Shown: positions 1 through 7,822, numbered from the stretch's first letter. The stretch: DNA of 16,999 nt from an uncultured Clostridium sp. (GCA_900547035.1 URFM01000068.1:1-16999); one strand, 5' to 3'. Numbers and translations are program-made. The notes: a model not told the origin generated them from the letters alone.

Positions 1-62
1 TCAGTTGGTAGAGCAGTAGACTCTTAATCTATTTGTCCAGGGTTCGAGTCCCTGAGGGCGCA
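1..62 (+). tRNA. tRNA-Lys (anticodon CTT), 5' end cut off by the window
   Basis: The window opens inside the D-arm (TCAGTTGGTAGAGC). The anticodon arm GTAGA-CTCTTAA-TCTAT gives a 7-base loop with anticodon CTT, which reads the lysine codon AAG. The T-arm CAGGG-TTCGAGT-CCCTG is perfect. The 3' acceptor strand AGGGCGC (55-61) is followed by discriminator A62. The next bases are CTG, so CCA is not encoded. About 11 bases of the 5' acceptor strand and the start of the D-arm lie outside the window. Confidence 0.95.
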
Positions 63-69
63 CTGAAAG

Positions 70-113
70 GTCTGATTTTGCAGATATTGGAAGCTGCGGG
101 GTCGGACTTTTTT
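70..113 (+). terminator. Rho-independent terminator after tRNA-Lys
   Basis: GTCTGA (70-75) pairs with TCGGAC (102-107) with one G-U pair. An inner GCAG/CTGC stem (80-83/94-97) is present, and a run of six T follows at 108-113. It lies 8 bases past the tRNA 3' end and would end the tRNA transcript. Confidence 0.7.
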
Positions 114-193
114 GTATGCTCTTAGAGGAGCGAACGCCGGAAAAGGCATTTTCAGTAAATGTAAGCTTCTTGTGAAAACTCAGCCGCTCTGCA

Positions 194-223
194 TTGACAT
201 TCCCCTATCAGTTGGAGTATAAT
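194..223 (+). promoter_or_regulatory. Sigma-A type promoter of the opp operon
   Basis: A perfect -35 TTGACA (194-199) and a perfect -10 TATAAT (218-223) are separated by 18 bp. Transcription should start near 230, which gives an untranslated leader of about 110 nt before oppB. No other promoter this good was noticed in the window. Confidence 0.85.
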
Positions 224-232
224 TTTCAGAAG

Positions 233-314
233 CTGCTCTGTTTTTATAGCAAAGACATTTGCCCGTCCTATAGAGATAATCAAAATCAGCAAAATCCGGG
301 CGTCTTCAGAGCAG
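233..314 (+). promoter_or_regulatory. Structured 5' leader of the opp mRNA
   Basis: Three nested helices can form in the leader. CTGCTCTG (233-240) pairs with CAGAGCAG (307-314), AGAC (253-256) with GTCT (302-305), and GCCCG (261-265) with CGGGC (297-301). Internal bulges of about 12 and 4 bases lie on the left strand, and the apical loop is A-rich, about 31 nt. No T-run follows, and the ribosome site (about 328-334) stays outside the fold, so this is not an obvious terminator or sequestrator. It matches no riboswitch class that I can name. Function is unknown. Confidence 0.4.
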
Positions 315-341
315 AGAATACATTAATGTGGGGGAATCATT

Positions 342-1259
342 ATGGTTCGATACTTTGCAAAGCGAATCGGCATCATGGTAGTTGCTCTGTTTATGATTGC
401 GCTTTTAACCTTTGTCATTATGCACTCTATCCCCGGCGGACCTTTTACCAGCGACCGCAAGGTAAGCCCTGAGGTAGAGGCGGCGCTGAATGCCAAGTAT
501 AATTTGGACGCGCCGCTTGCGGAACAGTTTTTTGACTATGTGGGAGGTCTGCTTCACGGAGATTTCGGCCCTTCCTACAAATATCCCGGAAAATCCGTCA
601 ATGATTTTATCTTTAATGGCTTTCCCGTATCCGCAAAGCTGGGCGGCATTACCATTGTTTTTGTACTGTTGGCCGCTATCCCTATGGGAGTTCTGGCAGC
701 CGTTAAAAACGGGAAATGGGTGGATATGGTGGTCATGGCTCTGGCCACCATCGGCGTAACCATTCCTTCCTTTATTATAGCCTCCCTACTGATCTATATT
801 TTTTCCTTCCGCTTAAACCTTCTGCCGACCTATGGCCTGGACACCTGGAAGGGATATATTCTCCCGGTAATCGCTCTGGGCGGATACTCCATCAGCTACA
901 TGGCCCGTCTGATGCGTTCAAGCCTTCTGGAAGTTATGGGCCAGGACTACATCCGGACCGCCAGGGCCAAGGGCCTGTCTGAGGTGAAGGTGGTCTTCGG
1001 TCATGCCATGAGGAACGCTCTCATCCCGGTTATCACTGTGCTGGGTCCCACCATCGCCAACCTGATGACCGGAAGCTTTGTGATTGAGAAGATTTTCGCC
1101 ATTCCCGGACTGGGCCGGTATCTGGTGGACAGCGTATCCCAGCGGGACTACACCACCATCATGGGCGTGACTATCTTTTACGCTACTTTTCTGATGGTCA
1201 TGATTTTTGTAGTGGATATCTTCTACTGCCTGATTGACCCCAGAATCAAATACGACTAG
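342..1259 (+). CDS. oppB: Oligopeptide ABC transporter, membrane subunit OppB
   Basis: The 305-aa integral membrane protein forms, with OppC, the channel of an oligopeptide importer. It has the usual OppB/DppB layout: a first membrane helix at about residues 9-28 ending in HSIPGGPF, an extracytoplasmic stretch rich in aromatic residues, then five further hydrophobic segments. The cytoplasmic EAA-type loop (YIRTARAKGLSE, about residues 204-215) contacts the ATPases, and the protein ends in the family-typical LIDPRIKYD. Length is normal. The start is supported by a G-rich site (TGTGGGGG) about 7 nt upstream and by the fit of the first helix. It is first in the operon and sits 16 nt before oppC. 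Whether it carries oligo- or dipeptides, or nickel, cannot be told from this subunit; the peptide role is inferred from the whole set. Confidence 0.92.
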   Translation: MVRYFAKRIGIMVVALFMIALLTFVIMHSIPGGPFTSDRKVSPEVEAALNAKYNLDAPLAEQFFDYVGGLLHGDFGPSYKYPGKSVNDFIFNGFPVSAKLGGITIVFVLLAAIPMGVLAAVKNGKWVDMVVMALATIGVTIPSFIIASLLIYIFSFRLNLLPTYGLDTWKGYILPVIALGGYSISYMARLMRSSLLEVMGQDYIRTARAKGLSEVKVVFGHAMRNALIPVITVLGPTIANLMTGSFVIEKIFAIPGLGRYLVDSVSQRDYTTIMGVTIFYATFLMVMIFVVDIFYCLIDPRIKYD

Positions 1260-1275
1260 AGCGAGGTTGGATGAA

Positions 1276-2427
1276 ATGGACAATAAATGGGAAATGCTTT
1301 CTTCCTCCAGCGAAGAGCGGGAAAAAATATGGACAAAAAACAGGACCTTTGCCGGCGATGTGTGGTTCCGGTTCCGCAGAAAGCCCACGGCGATTGCCGG
1401 CTTTGTGCTGATTATACTTCTGCTTCTCTTTGCCCTTGCGGGCCCCATGTTTACCAAATACAGTTACTCGGTCCAGGATTTGGAAGTAGTAAATATTCCT
1501 CCGGTCATGAAGGTCTTTGACACCCCCGACCGCAACGGTTATCTCTACATTACACAAAATCTGAAGGTACTCTATGTAAATCCGGACGGTACCCTGGGGG
1601 ATCAGCTGGAGAAGGTCCGGGAGGAGTCGGATCTGGGCATGACCATCTACGACTACAACGGGACCGAAGTGGGTCTGTACTATGGGCAGAAGCCCTACGT
1701 GATCGCGGACCCGGCTACTAAGGTGATTTATCCTCAGTCTACTATGCGCAACGCCTCCTATCTGCTGGGAACCGATTCCCTGGGACGCGATATCCTTACC
1801 CGGCTGATGTACGGCGTCAGAGTTTCCCTGATGGTGGCCTTTGTGGCTGCCGCGGTAAACATGGTTATCGGCATTCTCTATGGAGGCATATCCGGTTATC
1901 TGGGCGGCAACGCGGACACCGTGATGATGCGAGTGGTGGATATTATCAACACCATCCCTCTGACCCTGTACGTGATCCTGATTATGGTTCTGTTAGGCTC
2001 CGGCCTTCAAAGCATCATCATCGCTCTGGGAAGCGTCTACTGGGTGGATATGGCCCGCGTAGTAAGAGGGCAGGTCCTAAGCTTAAAGCAGCAGGAATTT
2101 GTTTTGGCAGCCAAGACCATCGGTTCCTCCGCCAAAACCATCCTCTTTCAGCATTTAATTCCCAATGCCATGGGTTCCATACTGGTGACGGTGACCATGC
2201 TGATTCCCTCCGCCATTTTCATGGAAGCTTTCTTGAGCTTTTTAGGAATTGGCCTTCAGCCGCCCCTGGCCAGCCTGGGGACTATGTGCAACGATGCCTC
2301 GGCCAACCTTCGGACCTGTCCCTATCAGCTGTTTATACCCGCCCTGGTAATCTGTCTGATTATGTTTGCCTTCAACTTCGTAGGCGACGGGCTCCGGGAT
2401 GCTCTGGATCCCAAATTGAAAAAATAG
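1276..2427 (+). CDS. oppC: Oligopeptide ABC transporter, membrane subunit OppC with enlarged external loop
   Basis: The 383-aa permease partner of OppB has a cytoplasmic N-terminus of about 37 residues, a first membrane helix at about 38-59, and the conserved GTDSLGRD motif near residues 165-172. The remaining membrane segments follow, with the EAA-type loop (VLSLKQQEFVLAAKTIGSS), and the C-terminus DALDPKLKK is typical of the family. Between helix 1 and GTDSLGRD lie about 100 residues, where common OppC/DppC proteins have roughly 30-40. The extra part is rich in Tyr, Asp and Gly and should fold outside the cell. An in-frame ATG at 1234 exists, but 1276 is preferred because GAGG (1263-1266) lies 9 nt upstream and the longer form would overlap oppB. 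Confidence 0.9.
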   Translation: MDNKWEMLSSSSEEREKIWTKNRTFAGDVWFRFRRKPTAIAGFVLIILLLLFALAGPMFTKYSYSVQDLEVVNIPPVMKVFDTPDRNGYLYITQNLKVLYVNPDGTLGDQLEKVREESDLGMTIYDYNGTEVGLYYGQKPYVIADPATKVIYPQSTMRNASYLLGTDSLGRDILTRLMYGVRVSLMVAFVAAAVNMVIGILYGGISGYLGGNADTVMMRVVDIINTIPLTLYVILIMVLLGSGLQSIIIALGSVYWVDMARVVRGQVLSLKQQEFVLAAKTIGSSAKTILFQHLIPNAMGSILVTVTMLIPSAIFMEAFLSFLGIGLQPPLASLGTMCNDASANLRTCPYQLFIPALVICLIMFAFNFVGDGLRDALDPKLKK

Positions 2428-2481
2428 CCTTCGGCGCATTGATACACGCCAGATGAACAGACATCGCAAGGAGATAGGAAA

Positions 2482-3507
2482 ATGGAACCGATTTTACAGA
2501 TCGAAAACTTAAAAACATCCTTTATGACCAGCAACGGGGAAGTTCAGGCCGTCCGGGGCGTCAGCTTCTCCGTGGAAAAAGGTGAAATCGTGGGCCTGGT
2601 AGGCGAATCCGGAAGCGGAAAAAGCGTCACCTCCATGTCCATTTTAAAGCTCCTGGCAGATACCGCCAGGATCAAAGAGGGAAAGATTCTCTTTGAGGGT
2701 CAGGATTTGACCCAGTGCTCCAGGCCCCAAATGAGGAAAATCCGCGGCGGGAAAATCTCCATGATCTTCCAGGACCCCATGTCCTCCTTAAACCCCTTAA
2801 TTCCGGTGGGCAAGCAGGTAGCGGAGATGATCCGGGAACACCATCCGGAAAAAAGCAGGGCTCAGATAAAGCAGGAGGTCCTCAGTCTTTTTGAGCAGGT
2901 ACGGATCCCGGAGCCGGAAAAGCGTTTTAAATCCTTCCCCCATGAGTTTTCCGGAGGAATGCGCCAGCGGGTGATGATCGCCATGGCCCTGGCCAACCGG
3001 CCGGAACTGCTCATCGCGGACGAACCCACCACAGCCCTGGATGTGACCATCCAGGACCAGATTTTAAAGCAGCTTCGGGAGCTGAAAAAAGAGTATGGCA
3101 CCAGCATTATTTTTATCACCCATGATCTGGGTGTGGTAGCGGAGCTTTGCGACCGGGTTGTGGTGCTTTACGGAGGGCTGGTAATGGAGGAAGCCTCCAT
3201 CTTTGACATTTTTGAGCATCCCAGCCATCCATACACCCTGGGTCTGCTGGCTTCCATCCCGGCTCTGGACCAGGATAAGAGCCGGCGGCTTTTGCCCATT
3301 CCCGGCTCCCCTCCGGATATGACGAAGCCCCCTCTGGGCTGCCCCTTTGCCCCCAGATGCCCATACGCAAGGGTCATCTGCGGACAATCCCTTCCTGAGA
3401 TGCGCGCTCTTTCCAAGGATCATAAGTCCAGATGCTGGCTACTGGAACCCGACGCGCCTTCGGAACACAATCCGTTTTCCAGAGAGGAGGGCACGAAAAA
3501 TGAGTAA
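2482..3507 (+). CDS. oppD: Oligopeptide ABC transporter, ATPase OppD
   Basis: The 341-aa ATPase drives peptide import. Visible are Walker A GESGSGKS (residues 41-48), the Q-loop FQDP, the signature FSGGMRQR, Walker B LLIADEP, and the switch histidine in ITHDLG. The C-terminal oligopeptide-transporter domain carries Cys287, Cys293, Cys300 and Cys318. In some OppD/DppD proteins such a set holds a [4Fe-4S] cluster (family knowledge, not shown here). AAGGAG lies 7 nt before the ATG. The gene starts 54 nt after oppC and its last 8 nt overlap oppF, so the two ATPases are probably translationally coupled. Confidence 0.93.
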   Translation: MEPILQIENLKTSFMTSNGEVQAVRGVSFSVEKGEIVGLVGESGSGKSVTSMSILKLLADTARIKEGKILFEGQDLTQCSRPQMRKIRGGKISMIFQDPMSSLNPLIPVGKQVAEMIREHHPEKSRAQIKQEVLSLFEQVRIPEPEKRFKSFPHEFSGGMRQRVMIAMALANRPELLIADEPTTALDVTIQDQILKQLRELKKEYGTSIIFITHDLGVVAELCDRVVVLYGGLVMEEASIFDIFEHPSHPYTLGLLASIPALDQDKSRRLLPIPGSPPDMTKPPLGCPFAPRCPYARVICGQSLPEMRALSKDHKSRCWLLEPDAPSEHNPFSREEGTKNE

Positions 3508-4468
3508 TACCGCCATACTTGAGGTAAAAAACCTGACCAAACATTTTAAAGCAGGCAGAGGACAGGTGGTCCATGCCGTGGACAACGTAAGCTTTACACT
3601 GGAAAAGGGCAAGACCCTGGGGCTGGTTGGGGAATCAGGCTGCGGCAAGTCCAGCTGCGCCCGGACCATTATCCGGATTTACGATCCTACGGGAGGGCAA
3701 ATCCTTTTAGACGGGCAGGATATCACCCATATGAAACAGCGGGAGCTGAAACCCATCCGCCGGAAAATGCAGATGATTTTTCAGGACCCCTACGCTTCCC
3801 TGAACGCCCGGATGACCGTGCGTGATATCATCGCGGAGCCTTTGCTGGCCCACGGTATTGTAAAGACCAGGGAGCAGTCCAACGAATATATCTATCCCAT
3901 GCTGGAGCGGGTAGGCCTGACCAAGGAACATGCCAACCGCTATGCCCATGAATTTTCCGGAGGCCAGCGCCAGCGGATCGGCATCGCCCGGGCTCTGGTA
4001 CTTCAGCCGGAACTGGTCATCTGTGATGAGCCCATCTCTGCTCTGGACGTATCCATTCAGGCCCAGGTCATTAACCTGCTAAAGGATTTTCAGGAGGAGC
4101 GGGGTGTTTCCTATCTTTTCATTGCTCACGATCTGTCCATGGTCCGCTACGTTTCCGATGATGTGGGCGTTATGTACCTGGGACAGCTGGTGGAGGTATG
4201 TGAGGCAGATGAAATCTACCGCAGACCCCTGCACCCTTATACCAAGGGACTTTTGGGCAGTATTCCCATCGCTAATCCCCGCATTGCCAGGGAGAAGGAG
4301 AAAAGCAGCATTGAAGGCGACATCCCAAGCCCCATCGCTCCCCCTTCCGGCTGCCGTTTCCACACCCGCTGTCCCTACGCGAAGCCGGTCTGCTCCGAAC
4401 AGGCTCCGGAACTTAAAGATGCAGGCGGAGGCCATAAAGTAGCCTGCCATCTCTGTTCATCCAACTGA
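3500..4468 (+). CDS. oppF: Oligopeptide ABC transporter, ATPase OppF
   Basis: The 323-aa second ATPase pairs with OppD. It has Walker A GESGCGKS, the Q-loop FQDPYASLN, the signature FSGGQRQR, Walker B LVICDEP and the H-loop IAHDLS. Its C-terminal domain has Cys285, Cys291, Cys298 and Cys316, in the same spacing as OppD (C-x5-C-x6-C-x17-C). The start at 3500 is chosen because GAGGAGGG lies just upstream and the next residues ([13 protein letters not shown]) begin the ATPase fold. The open frame reaches back to 3347, but that would add 51 residues inside oppD with no family support. Confidence 0.93.
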   Translation: MSNTAILEVKNLTKHFKAGRGQVVHAVDNVSFTLEKGKTLGLVGESGCGKSSCARTIIRIYDPTGGQILLDGQDITHMKQRELKPIRRKMQMIFQDPYASLNARMTVRDIIAEPLLAHGIVKTREQSNEYIYPMLERVGLTKEHANRYAHEFSGGQRQRIGIARALVLQPELVICDEPISALDVSIQAQVINLLKDFQEERGVSYLFIAHDLSMVRYVSDDVGVMYLGQLVEVCEADEIYRRPLHPYTKGLLGSIPIANPRIAREKEKSSIEGDIPSPIAPPSGCRFHTRCPYAKPVCSEQAPELKDAGGGHKVACHLCSSN

Positions 4469-4474
4469 TTGAAA

Positions 4475-4494
4475 CGGCCTGTCCAATCAGGCCG
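4475..4494 (+). other. Intercistronic hairpin between oppF and oppA
   Basis: CGGCCTG (4475-4481) and CAGGCCG (4488-4494) form a perfect 7-bp stem with a 6-base loop. No T-run follows, so it is not a classical terminator. A hairpin just upstream of a binding-protein gene could protect the oppA part of the mRNA from 3' exonucleases or set an expression step. That role is inferred. Confidence 0.45.
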
Positions 4495-4527
4495 GGACAA
4501 TAGATTATGCTTATAAGGAGGATAACT

Positions 4528-6219
4528 ATGAAAAAGAAATTCAGCTTGAGGCTGGCCGCGGGCCTGATGTGCGCCGTGATGCTGGCCGGCTGCGGCGGTC
4601 AGTCCAGCAGCGAAACCGTACCGCAGACCATCGGGGAACCTACTTCCGCATCGGAAGAGACCGCAGAGACCGCGGCAGAGGCGGAGCCCACAGGCACCCA
4701 GGAAGTGACCTTTGTGCTCAACAACGAGCCAGACAGCCTGGACCCGTCCTATACCAACAATTCCTTTGCCTCTCCCTTCCTCAGCAACCTCTTTGAGGGA
4801 CTGGTAACTTATGACGAGAATGGAGAGCTGGCTCCCGGAAACGCGGAAAGCTGGGAATCCAATGAAGATATGACCGTCTGGACGTTCCACTTAAGAGAGG
4901 GTCTGAAATGGAGCGACGGAACACCACTGACCGCTCAGGACTATGTGTATTCCGCTCTCCATGTCATGACTCCTGCCACTACCTCCCAGTATGTGAACAT
5001 GATGACCGACTACATTGTAAACGGCCAGGAGTACTACGACGGCACCGCCGCCGCTGAGGATGTAGGCGTATCCGCTGTGGATGAGAACACCGTGCAGTAC
5101 ACTTTAAAGCAGCCCACTCCTTTCTTTGCGGACATTACCAGCATGTGGGTCTATGCCCCCGTGCAGCAGGCTACGGTAGAAGCCAACGGCGACCAGTGGT
5201 CCACAGCGGCAGATACCTATGTGTGCAACGGCCCCTTTAAAGTATCTGAAATCAACATGGGTGAGAGCGTTGTGCTGTCCAAGAATGAAAACTACTGGGA
5301 TGCCGCCAATGTCAGCCTGGAAAAGCTGACCTTCCGCTACATTCTGGACCTCTCTACTGCCCTGACCGCTTATGAGAGCGGCGAGGTAGACGGCGTGAGA
5401 AACATTCCCGCCGGGGATATTGCCCGTCTGAAAGCGGAAAACGCGGGAGCTCATACCATCAACGTATACGGAACCGTTTACTACAACTTCAACTGTCAGA
5501 AGGAACCCTACAACAATCCTCTGGTACGCAAGGCTTTAAACCTGGCCATTGACCGCGAATCCATCATCAACAATGTGGCGCAGCTGGATGCGCAGCCCGC
5601 CTACAGCATCCTGGCTCCCGGATATGTGGTAGACGGCACGGATATCCTTGAAGGAAGAGGTACCTTTGAAATGTCTCCCAACGCGGATGTAGAGGCTGCC
5701 AAGGCCGCCCTGGCTGAGGCCGGATATCCCGACGGCGAAGGCCTTCCCACCATTCAGCTCTCCTTCTACTCTGACGATACGGTTAAGAAGGTAGCGGAAG
5801 CCATCCAGGAAATGTGGGAAACCAACCTTGGCATTGACGTAGAAGTGACCTCTGCAGACTGGGCCGTATTCTACGACAGCGTACAGAATGGAAACTACGA
5901 TGTTGCCGCCATGGGCTGGAGCGCGGATTACGTCAATCCCATGAGCTTCCTGCCTCTGCTGGTAACCGGAGATGTAACCAACACTTCCTTCTACAGCAAC
6001 CCGGACTACGATGCTATGGTCGAGCAAATCAAGGTAGAGAAGGATTCCTCCGCCTTTGCTCAGATGGTAAAAGAAGCCGACGAGCTGGTTTCCTCCGACT
6101 ATCCGGTGATGCCCCTGTACTACAAGGCGGACACCTACCTGTTAAAGGATTATGTAAGCGGCGTTTACACGGACTCCTCCGCTCATATTTACTTTAAGAA
6201 CGCCGTTGTCACCAAATAA
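4528..6219 (+). CDS. oppA: Oligopeptide-binding lipoprotein OppA (SBP_bac_5 family)
   Basis: The 563-aa extracellular receptor captures peptides and passes them to OppBC. The N-terminus MKKKFSLRL is followed by a hydrophobic stretch and the lipobox LAGC, with Cys23 the predicted lipid-anchored residue. A Ser/Thr/Glu-rich linker of about 40 residues leads to the binding domain. Family landmarks include LNNEPDSLDPS, LFEGLVTYDENG, FHLREGLKWSDGTPLTAQDY and GPFKVSE. Length is normal for the family. The start at 4528 follows AAGGAGG (4515-4521) with 6-nt spacing; the in-frame ATG at 4507 lies upstream of that site and would spoil the signal peptide. oppA is last of the transporter genes and is followed 16 nt later by a prolyl isomerase. 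Peptide specificity is not readable. Confidence 0.93.
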   Translation: MKKKFSLRLAAGLMCAVMLAGCGGQSSSETVPQTIGEPTSASEETAETAAEAEPTGTQEVTFVLNNEPDSLDPSYTNNSFASPFLSNLFEGLVTYDENGELAPGNAESWESNEDMTVWTFHLREGLKWSDGTPLTAQDYVYSALHVMTPATTSQYVNMMTDYIVNGQEYYDGTAAAEDVGVSAVDENTVQYTLKQPTPFFADITSMWVYAPVQQATVEANGDQWSTAADTYVCNGPFKVSEINMGESVVLSKNENYWDAANVSLEKLTFRYILDLSTALTAYESGEVDGVRNIPAGDIARLKAENAGAHTINVYGTVYYNFNCQKEPYNNPLVRKALNLAIDRESIINNVAQLDAQPAYSILAPGYVVDGTDILEGRGTFEMSPNADVEAAKAALAEAGYPDGEGLPTIQLSFYSDDTVKKVAEAIQEMWETNLGIDVEVTSADWAVFYDSVQNGNYDVAAMGWSADYVNPMSFLPLLVTGDVTNTSFYSNPDYDAMVEQIKVEKDSSAFAQMVKEADELVSSDYPVMPLYYKADTYLLKDYVSGVYTDSSAHIYFKNAVVTK

Positions 6220-6235
6220 GAAGGGACGCCGTTCT

Positions 6236-6721
6236 ATGAAATGCATTATTACGACAGAGGGCTTTGGGGATATGGTCTTTGACCTGTTCCCCGAAACCGC
6301 TCCCATCACCACGGAGAATTTCGTCCGTACAGCAGAAAGCGGTTTCTACGACGGTCTGGCCTGGTGCCGGATTGTCAGGGATTATGTAATCCAGGCGGGT
6401 TCCCCGGATAACGATATCATGACCGACAGCCAATGGCATATCAAGGGAGAGTTTGAGGCAAATGGAATTCCCAATCCCATCCCCCACAAACGCGGCGCTC
6501 TCTCCATGGCCAGAGATGATGGTTACGATACCGCCGGAACCCAGTTCTTTGTGGTCCACCAGGATGCCCGCAAGCTGGATGGAAGGTACGCTGCCTTCGG
6601 ACAGCTGACCGAAGGCTTTGAGGTTCTGGACCAGATTGCTAATCTGCCAACCTCCGGACCAGATACATGGAACAAACCGCTGAACATGCCGGTAATGACA
6701 AGCGTGCGGATTATCCGCTAA
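6236..6721 (+). CDS. Cyclophilin-type peptidyl-prolyl cis-trans isomerase
   Basis: The 161-aa protein has no signal peptide and should act in the cytoplasm, interconverting cis and trans Xaa-Pro bonds. The fold is recognised from ETAPITTENF, the core CRIVRDYVIQAG, GALSMAR, GTQFFVV and LDGRYAAFGQ. By motif alignment Arg45 and Gln53 match the catalytic Arg55 and Gln63 of human CypA. Trp43 and Cys44 replace the usual Phe-His, and Lys replaces the Trp of the cyclosporin site, so weak cyclosporin binding is expected. The gene starts 16 nt after oppA with AGAAGGGA in front, so it is very likely the last gene of the opp transcript. An upstream in-frame ATG (6206) lies inside oppA and is rejected. 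The link to peptide import is positional only. Confidence 0.9.
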   Translation: MKCIITTEGFGDMVFDLFPETAPITTENFVRTAESGFYDGLAWCRIVRDYVIQAGSPDNDIMTDSQWHIKGEFEANGIPNPIPHKRGALSMARDDGYDTAGTQFFVVHQDARKLDGRYAAFGQLTEGFEVLDQIANLPTSGPDTWNKPLNMPVMTSVRIIR

Positions 6722-6750
6722 ATTCCGTTCAAACAAAATTTTCTAAACAT

Positions 6751-6795
6751 GGGGGCTGACCTGCCGGCTTATATTTACCGGCGGATCAGCCCCCC
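6751..6795. terminator. Bidirectional terminator hairpin between the opp operon and the RpiR gene
   Basis: GGGGGCTGA (6751-6759) pairs with TCAGCCCCC (6786-6794). After a 3x3 internal loop, GCCGG (6763-6767) pairs with CCGGC (6778-6782). Read on the minus strand the hairpin is followed by T-rich sequence (ATGTTTAGAAAATTTTG). On the plus strand only a short ATGTTT follows. It sits between convergent genes, and its right arm encodes the last residues of the RpiR protein. Confidence 0.65.
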
Positions 6796-7611
6796 ATATG
6801 TTTCCCTCAGTTTCTGCAGCTGCTTCGCCTTTTCCAACCCTCCATCCAATGCCTGGCTGGTTTTCATGATCAGCAAATCCAAAAGGAGAACGGGAACTGC
6901 CACAGAATGGTAATCGTTCGGTTCCCCCCGGCAGGTATAGAGCACCAGATCCGCCTGGGAGAGAAATTCTCCCGTCAGAAGGTCCGTAAATAAAATGGTT
7001 TTATACCCTGCCTCTCTGCTGTAGGAAAGCAGAATCCGTACCTCGCTTAACAGACGGGAATATCCAAACAGCAGGACCAGATCACCGCTCTTTAGATTCA
7101 CCATGGAATCATAAATTTGAGATCCGCCCGGAAGAGAGATCAGCCGGATTCCAAGACGCAGCAGGCGGTACTGGAGAATATTCCCCAGCCCCCTGGAAAC
7201 ATCGGGAGCGAACAGATACACCTGTCTGGCCTTAATTAGAAGCTCCGAGGCCAAGTCCAGCTGTTCCGGCTTTACTACCTGAAATGTCCGTTCCATCTGG
7301 TCCGTCAGACGCGAAAGGAGCATATCCGGAGAAATCCCGCTCTCCTGCCACTGGCTTAAAGCCGCATTCATCCGACTGTAGGGCGTGGCCTCCTGCCTCT
7401 GGTATAAGCTGCGCTTTAACTCCTTTAAATTCTGAAACCCGATTTTTGACCAGAATCGGGAAATGGTGGCCGTGCTGATGCCAAGCCGTTTGGACAAATC
7501 CTCCGCCGTAATTCCCGGAAGTTCCTGCTCGTGCTCCAGCAGGTAGCCAAAAATTTTGTGATCCGATTTGGAAAGCCCTTCCTTATACTTATCATATATT
7601 TTTTCCAACAT
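6775..7611 (-). CDS. RpiR/MurR-family transcriptional regulator (HTH plus SIS domain)
   Basis: The 278-aa protein has an N-terminal RpiR-type helix-turn-helix (about residues 17-70, including DLSKRLGISTATISRF) and a C-terminal SIS sugar-phosphate-binding domain (about 105-245, including LFGYSRLLSEV and ILFTDLLTGEFLSQADLVL). Family members bind phosphosugars through the SIS domain and regulate nearby sugar genes. The start at 7611 is preferred because AGGAAG lies 5 nt upstream. The open frame runs to 7725, but the added 38 residues are Gly-rich, unlike the family, and would cover a 15-bp palindrome and a probable -10 box. It is divergent from the 7862-13206 operon, which is its likely target, and convergent with the opp operon. 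Confidence 0.88.
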   Translation of the reverse strand: MLEKIYDKYKEGLSKSDHKIFGYLLEHEQELPGITAEDLSKRLGISTATISRFWSKIGFQNLKELKRSLYQRQEATPYSRMNAALSQWQESGISPDMLLSRLTDQMERTFQVVKPEQLDLASELLIKARQVYLFAPDVSRGLGNILQYRLLRLGIRLISLPGGSQIYDSMVNLKSGDLVLLFGYSRLLSEVRILLSYSREAGYKTILFTDLLTGEFLSQADLVLYTCRGEPNDYHSVAVPVLLLDLLIMKTSQALDGGLEKAKQLQKLRETYGGLIRR

Positions 7612-7703
7612 CTCTTCTTCCTGTCTGTCCGGTTCTCCCCGGATCCCCCTTTCATCCTTTTTTCCTCCGGTCCCGCCCCCTGACAATAGCCCTGTACCCG
7701 GAT

Positions 7704-7718
7704 TACTTAAATTAAGTA
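7704..7718. promoter_or_regulatory. Palindromic operator candidate upstream of the RpiR gene
   Basis: TACTTAAATTAAGTA is a perfect inverted repeat with 7-bp arms around A7711. It lies 93 bp upstream of the chosen RpiR start, and its right arm overlaps the minus-strand TATACT (-10) at 7715-7720. That placement fits autoregulation by the RpiR protein. Perfect A/T-rich palindromes of this size are typical of RpiR-family sites, but binding is inferred. Confidence 0.5.
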
Positions 7719-7743
7719 TACGCATGTTCGCTCATAAATGCAA
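7715..7743 (-). promoter_or_regulatory. Candidate promoter of the RpiR gene
   Basis: Read on the minus strand, TTGCAT (7743-7738) and TATACT (7720-7715) are 17 bp apart; the -35 is weak (3 of 6) and the -10 good (5 of 6). An alternative just upstream is TTGACT (7759-7754) with TATGAG (7736-7731), also 17 bp apart. Either gives a leader of roughly 95-115 nt. The sequence alone does not decide between them. Confidence 0.4.
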
Positions 7744-7748
7744 TTAAA

Positions 7749-7772
7749 ATTTCAGTCAAATATAAATGAAAT
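7749..7772. promoter_or_regulatory. Second inverted repeat in the divergent regulatory region
   Basis: ATTTCA (7749-7754) and TGAAAT (7767-7772) are perfect inverted arms around a 12-bp A/T-rich spacer. The spacer includes most of the alternative -35 TTGACT of the RpiR gene. It lies about 50 bp upstream of the forward -10. It may be a second regulator site, but A/T-rich sequence makes such arms likely by chance. Confidence 0.25.
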
Positions 7773-7822
7773 ATTTTTACTCATTTTTTACAGTTCTATG
7801 GTAGGAGTCTTTACATTTCACC

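Noticed and set aside
1..341. tRNA-Lys 3' end as an integration site of a genomic island
   Set aside because: No integrase, direct repeat of the tRNA end or other mobile gene follows; an ordinary opp operon begins directly downstream.
7612..7725. 38-residue N-terminal extension of the RpiR protein (ATG at 7725)
   Set aside because: The extension is Gly-rich and unlike the family, covers a palindrome and a -10 box, and a better ribosome site precedes the ATG at 7611.
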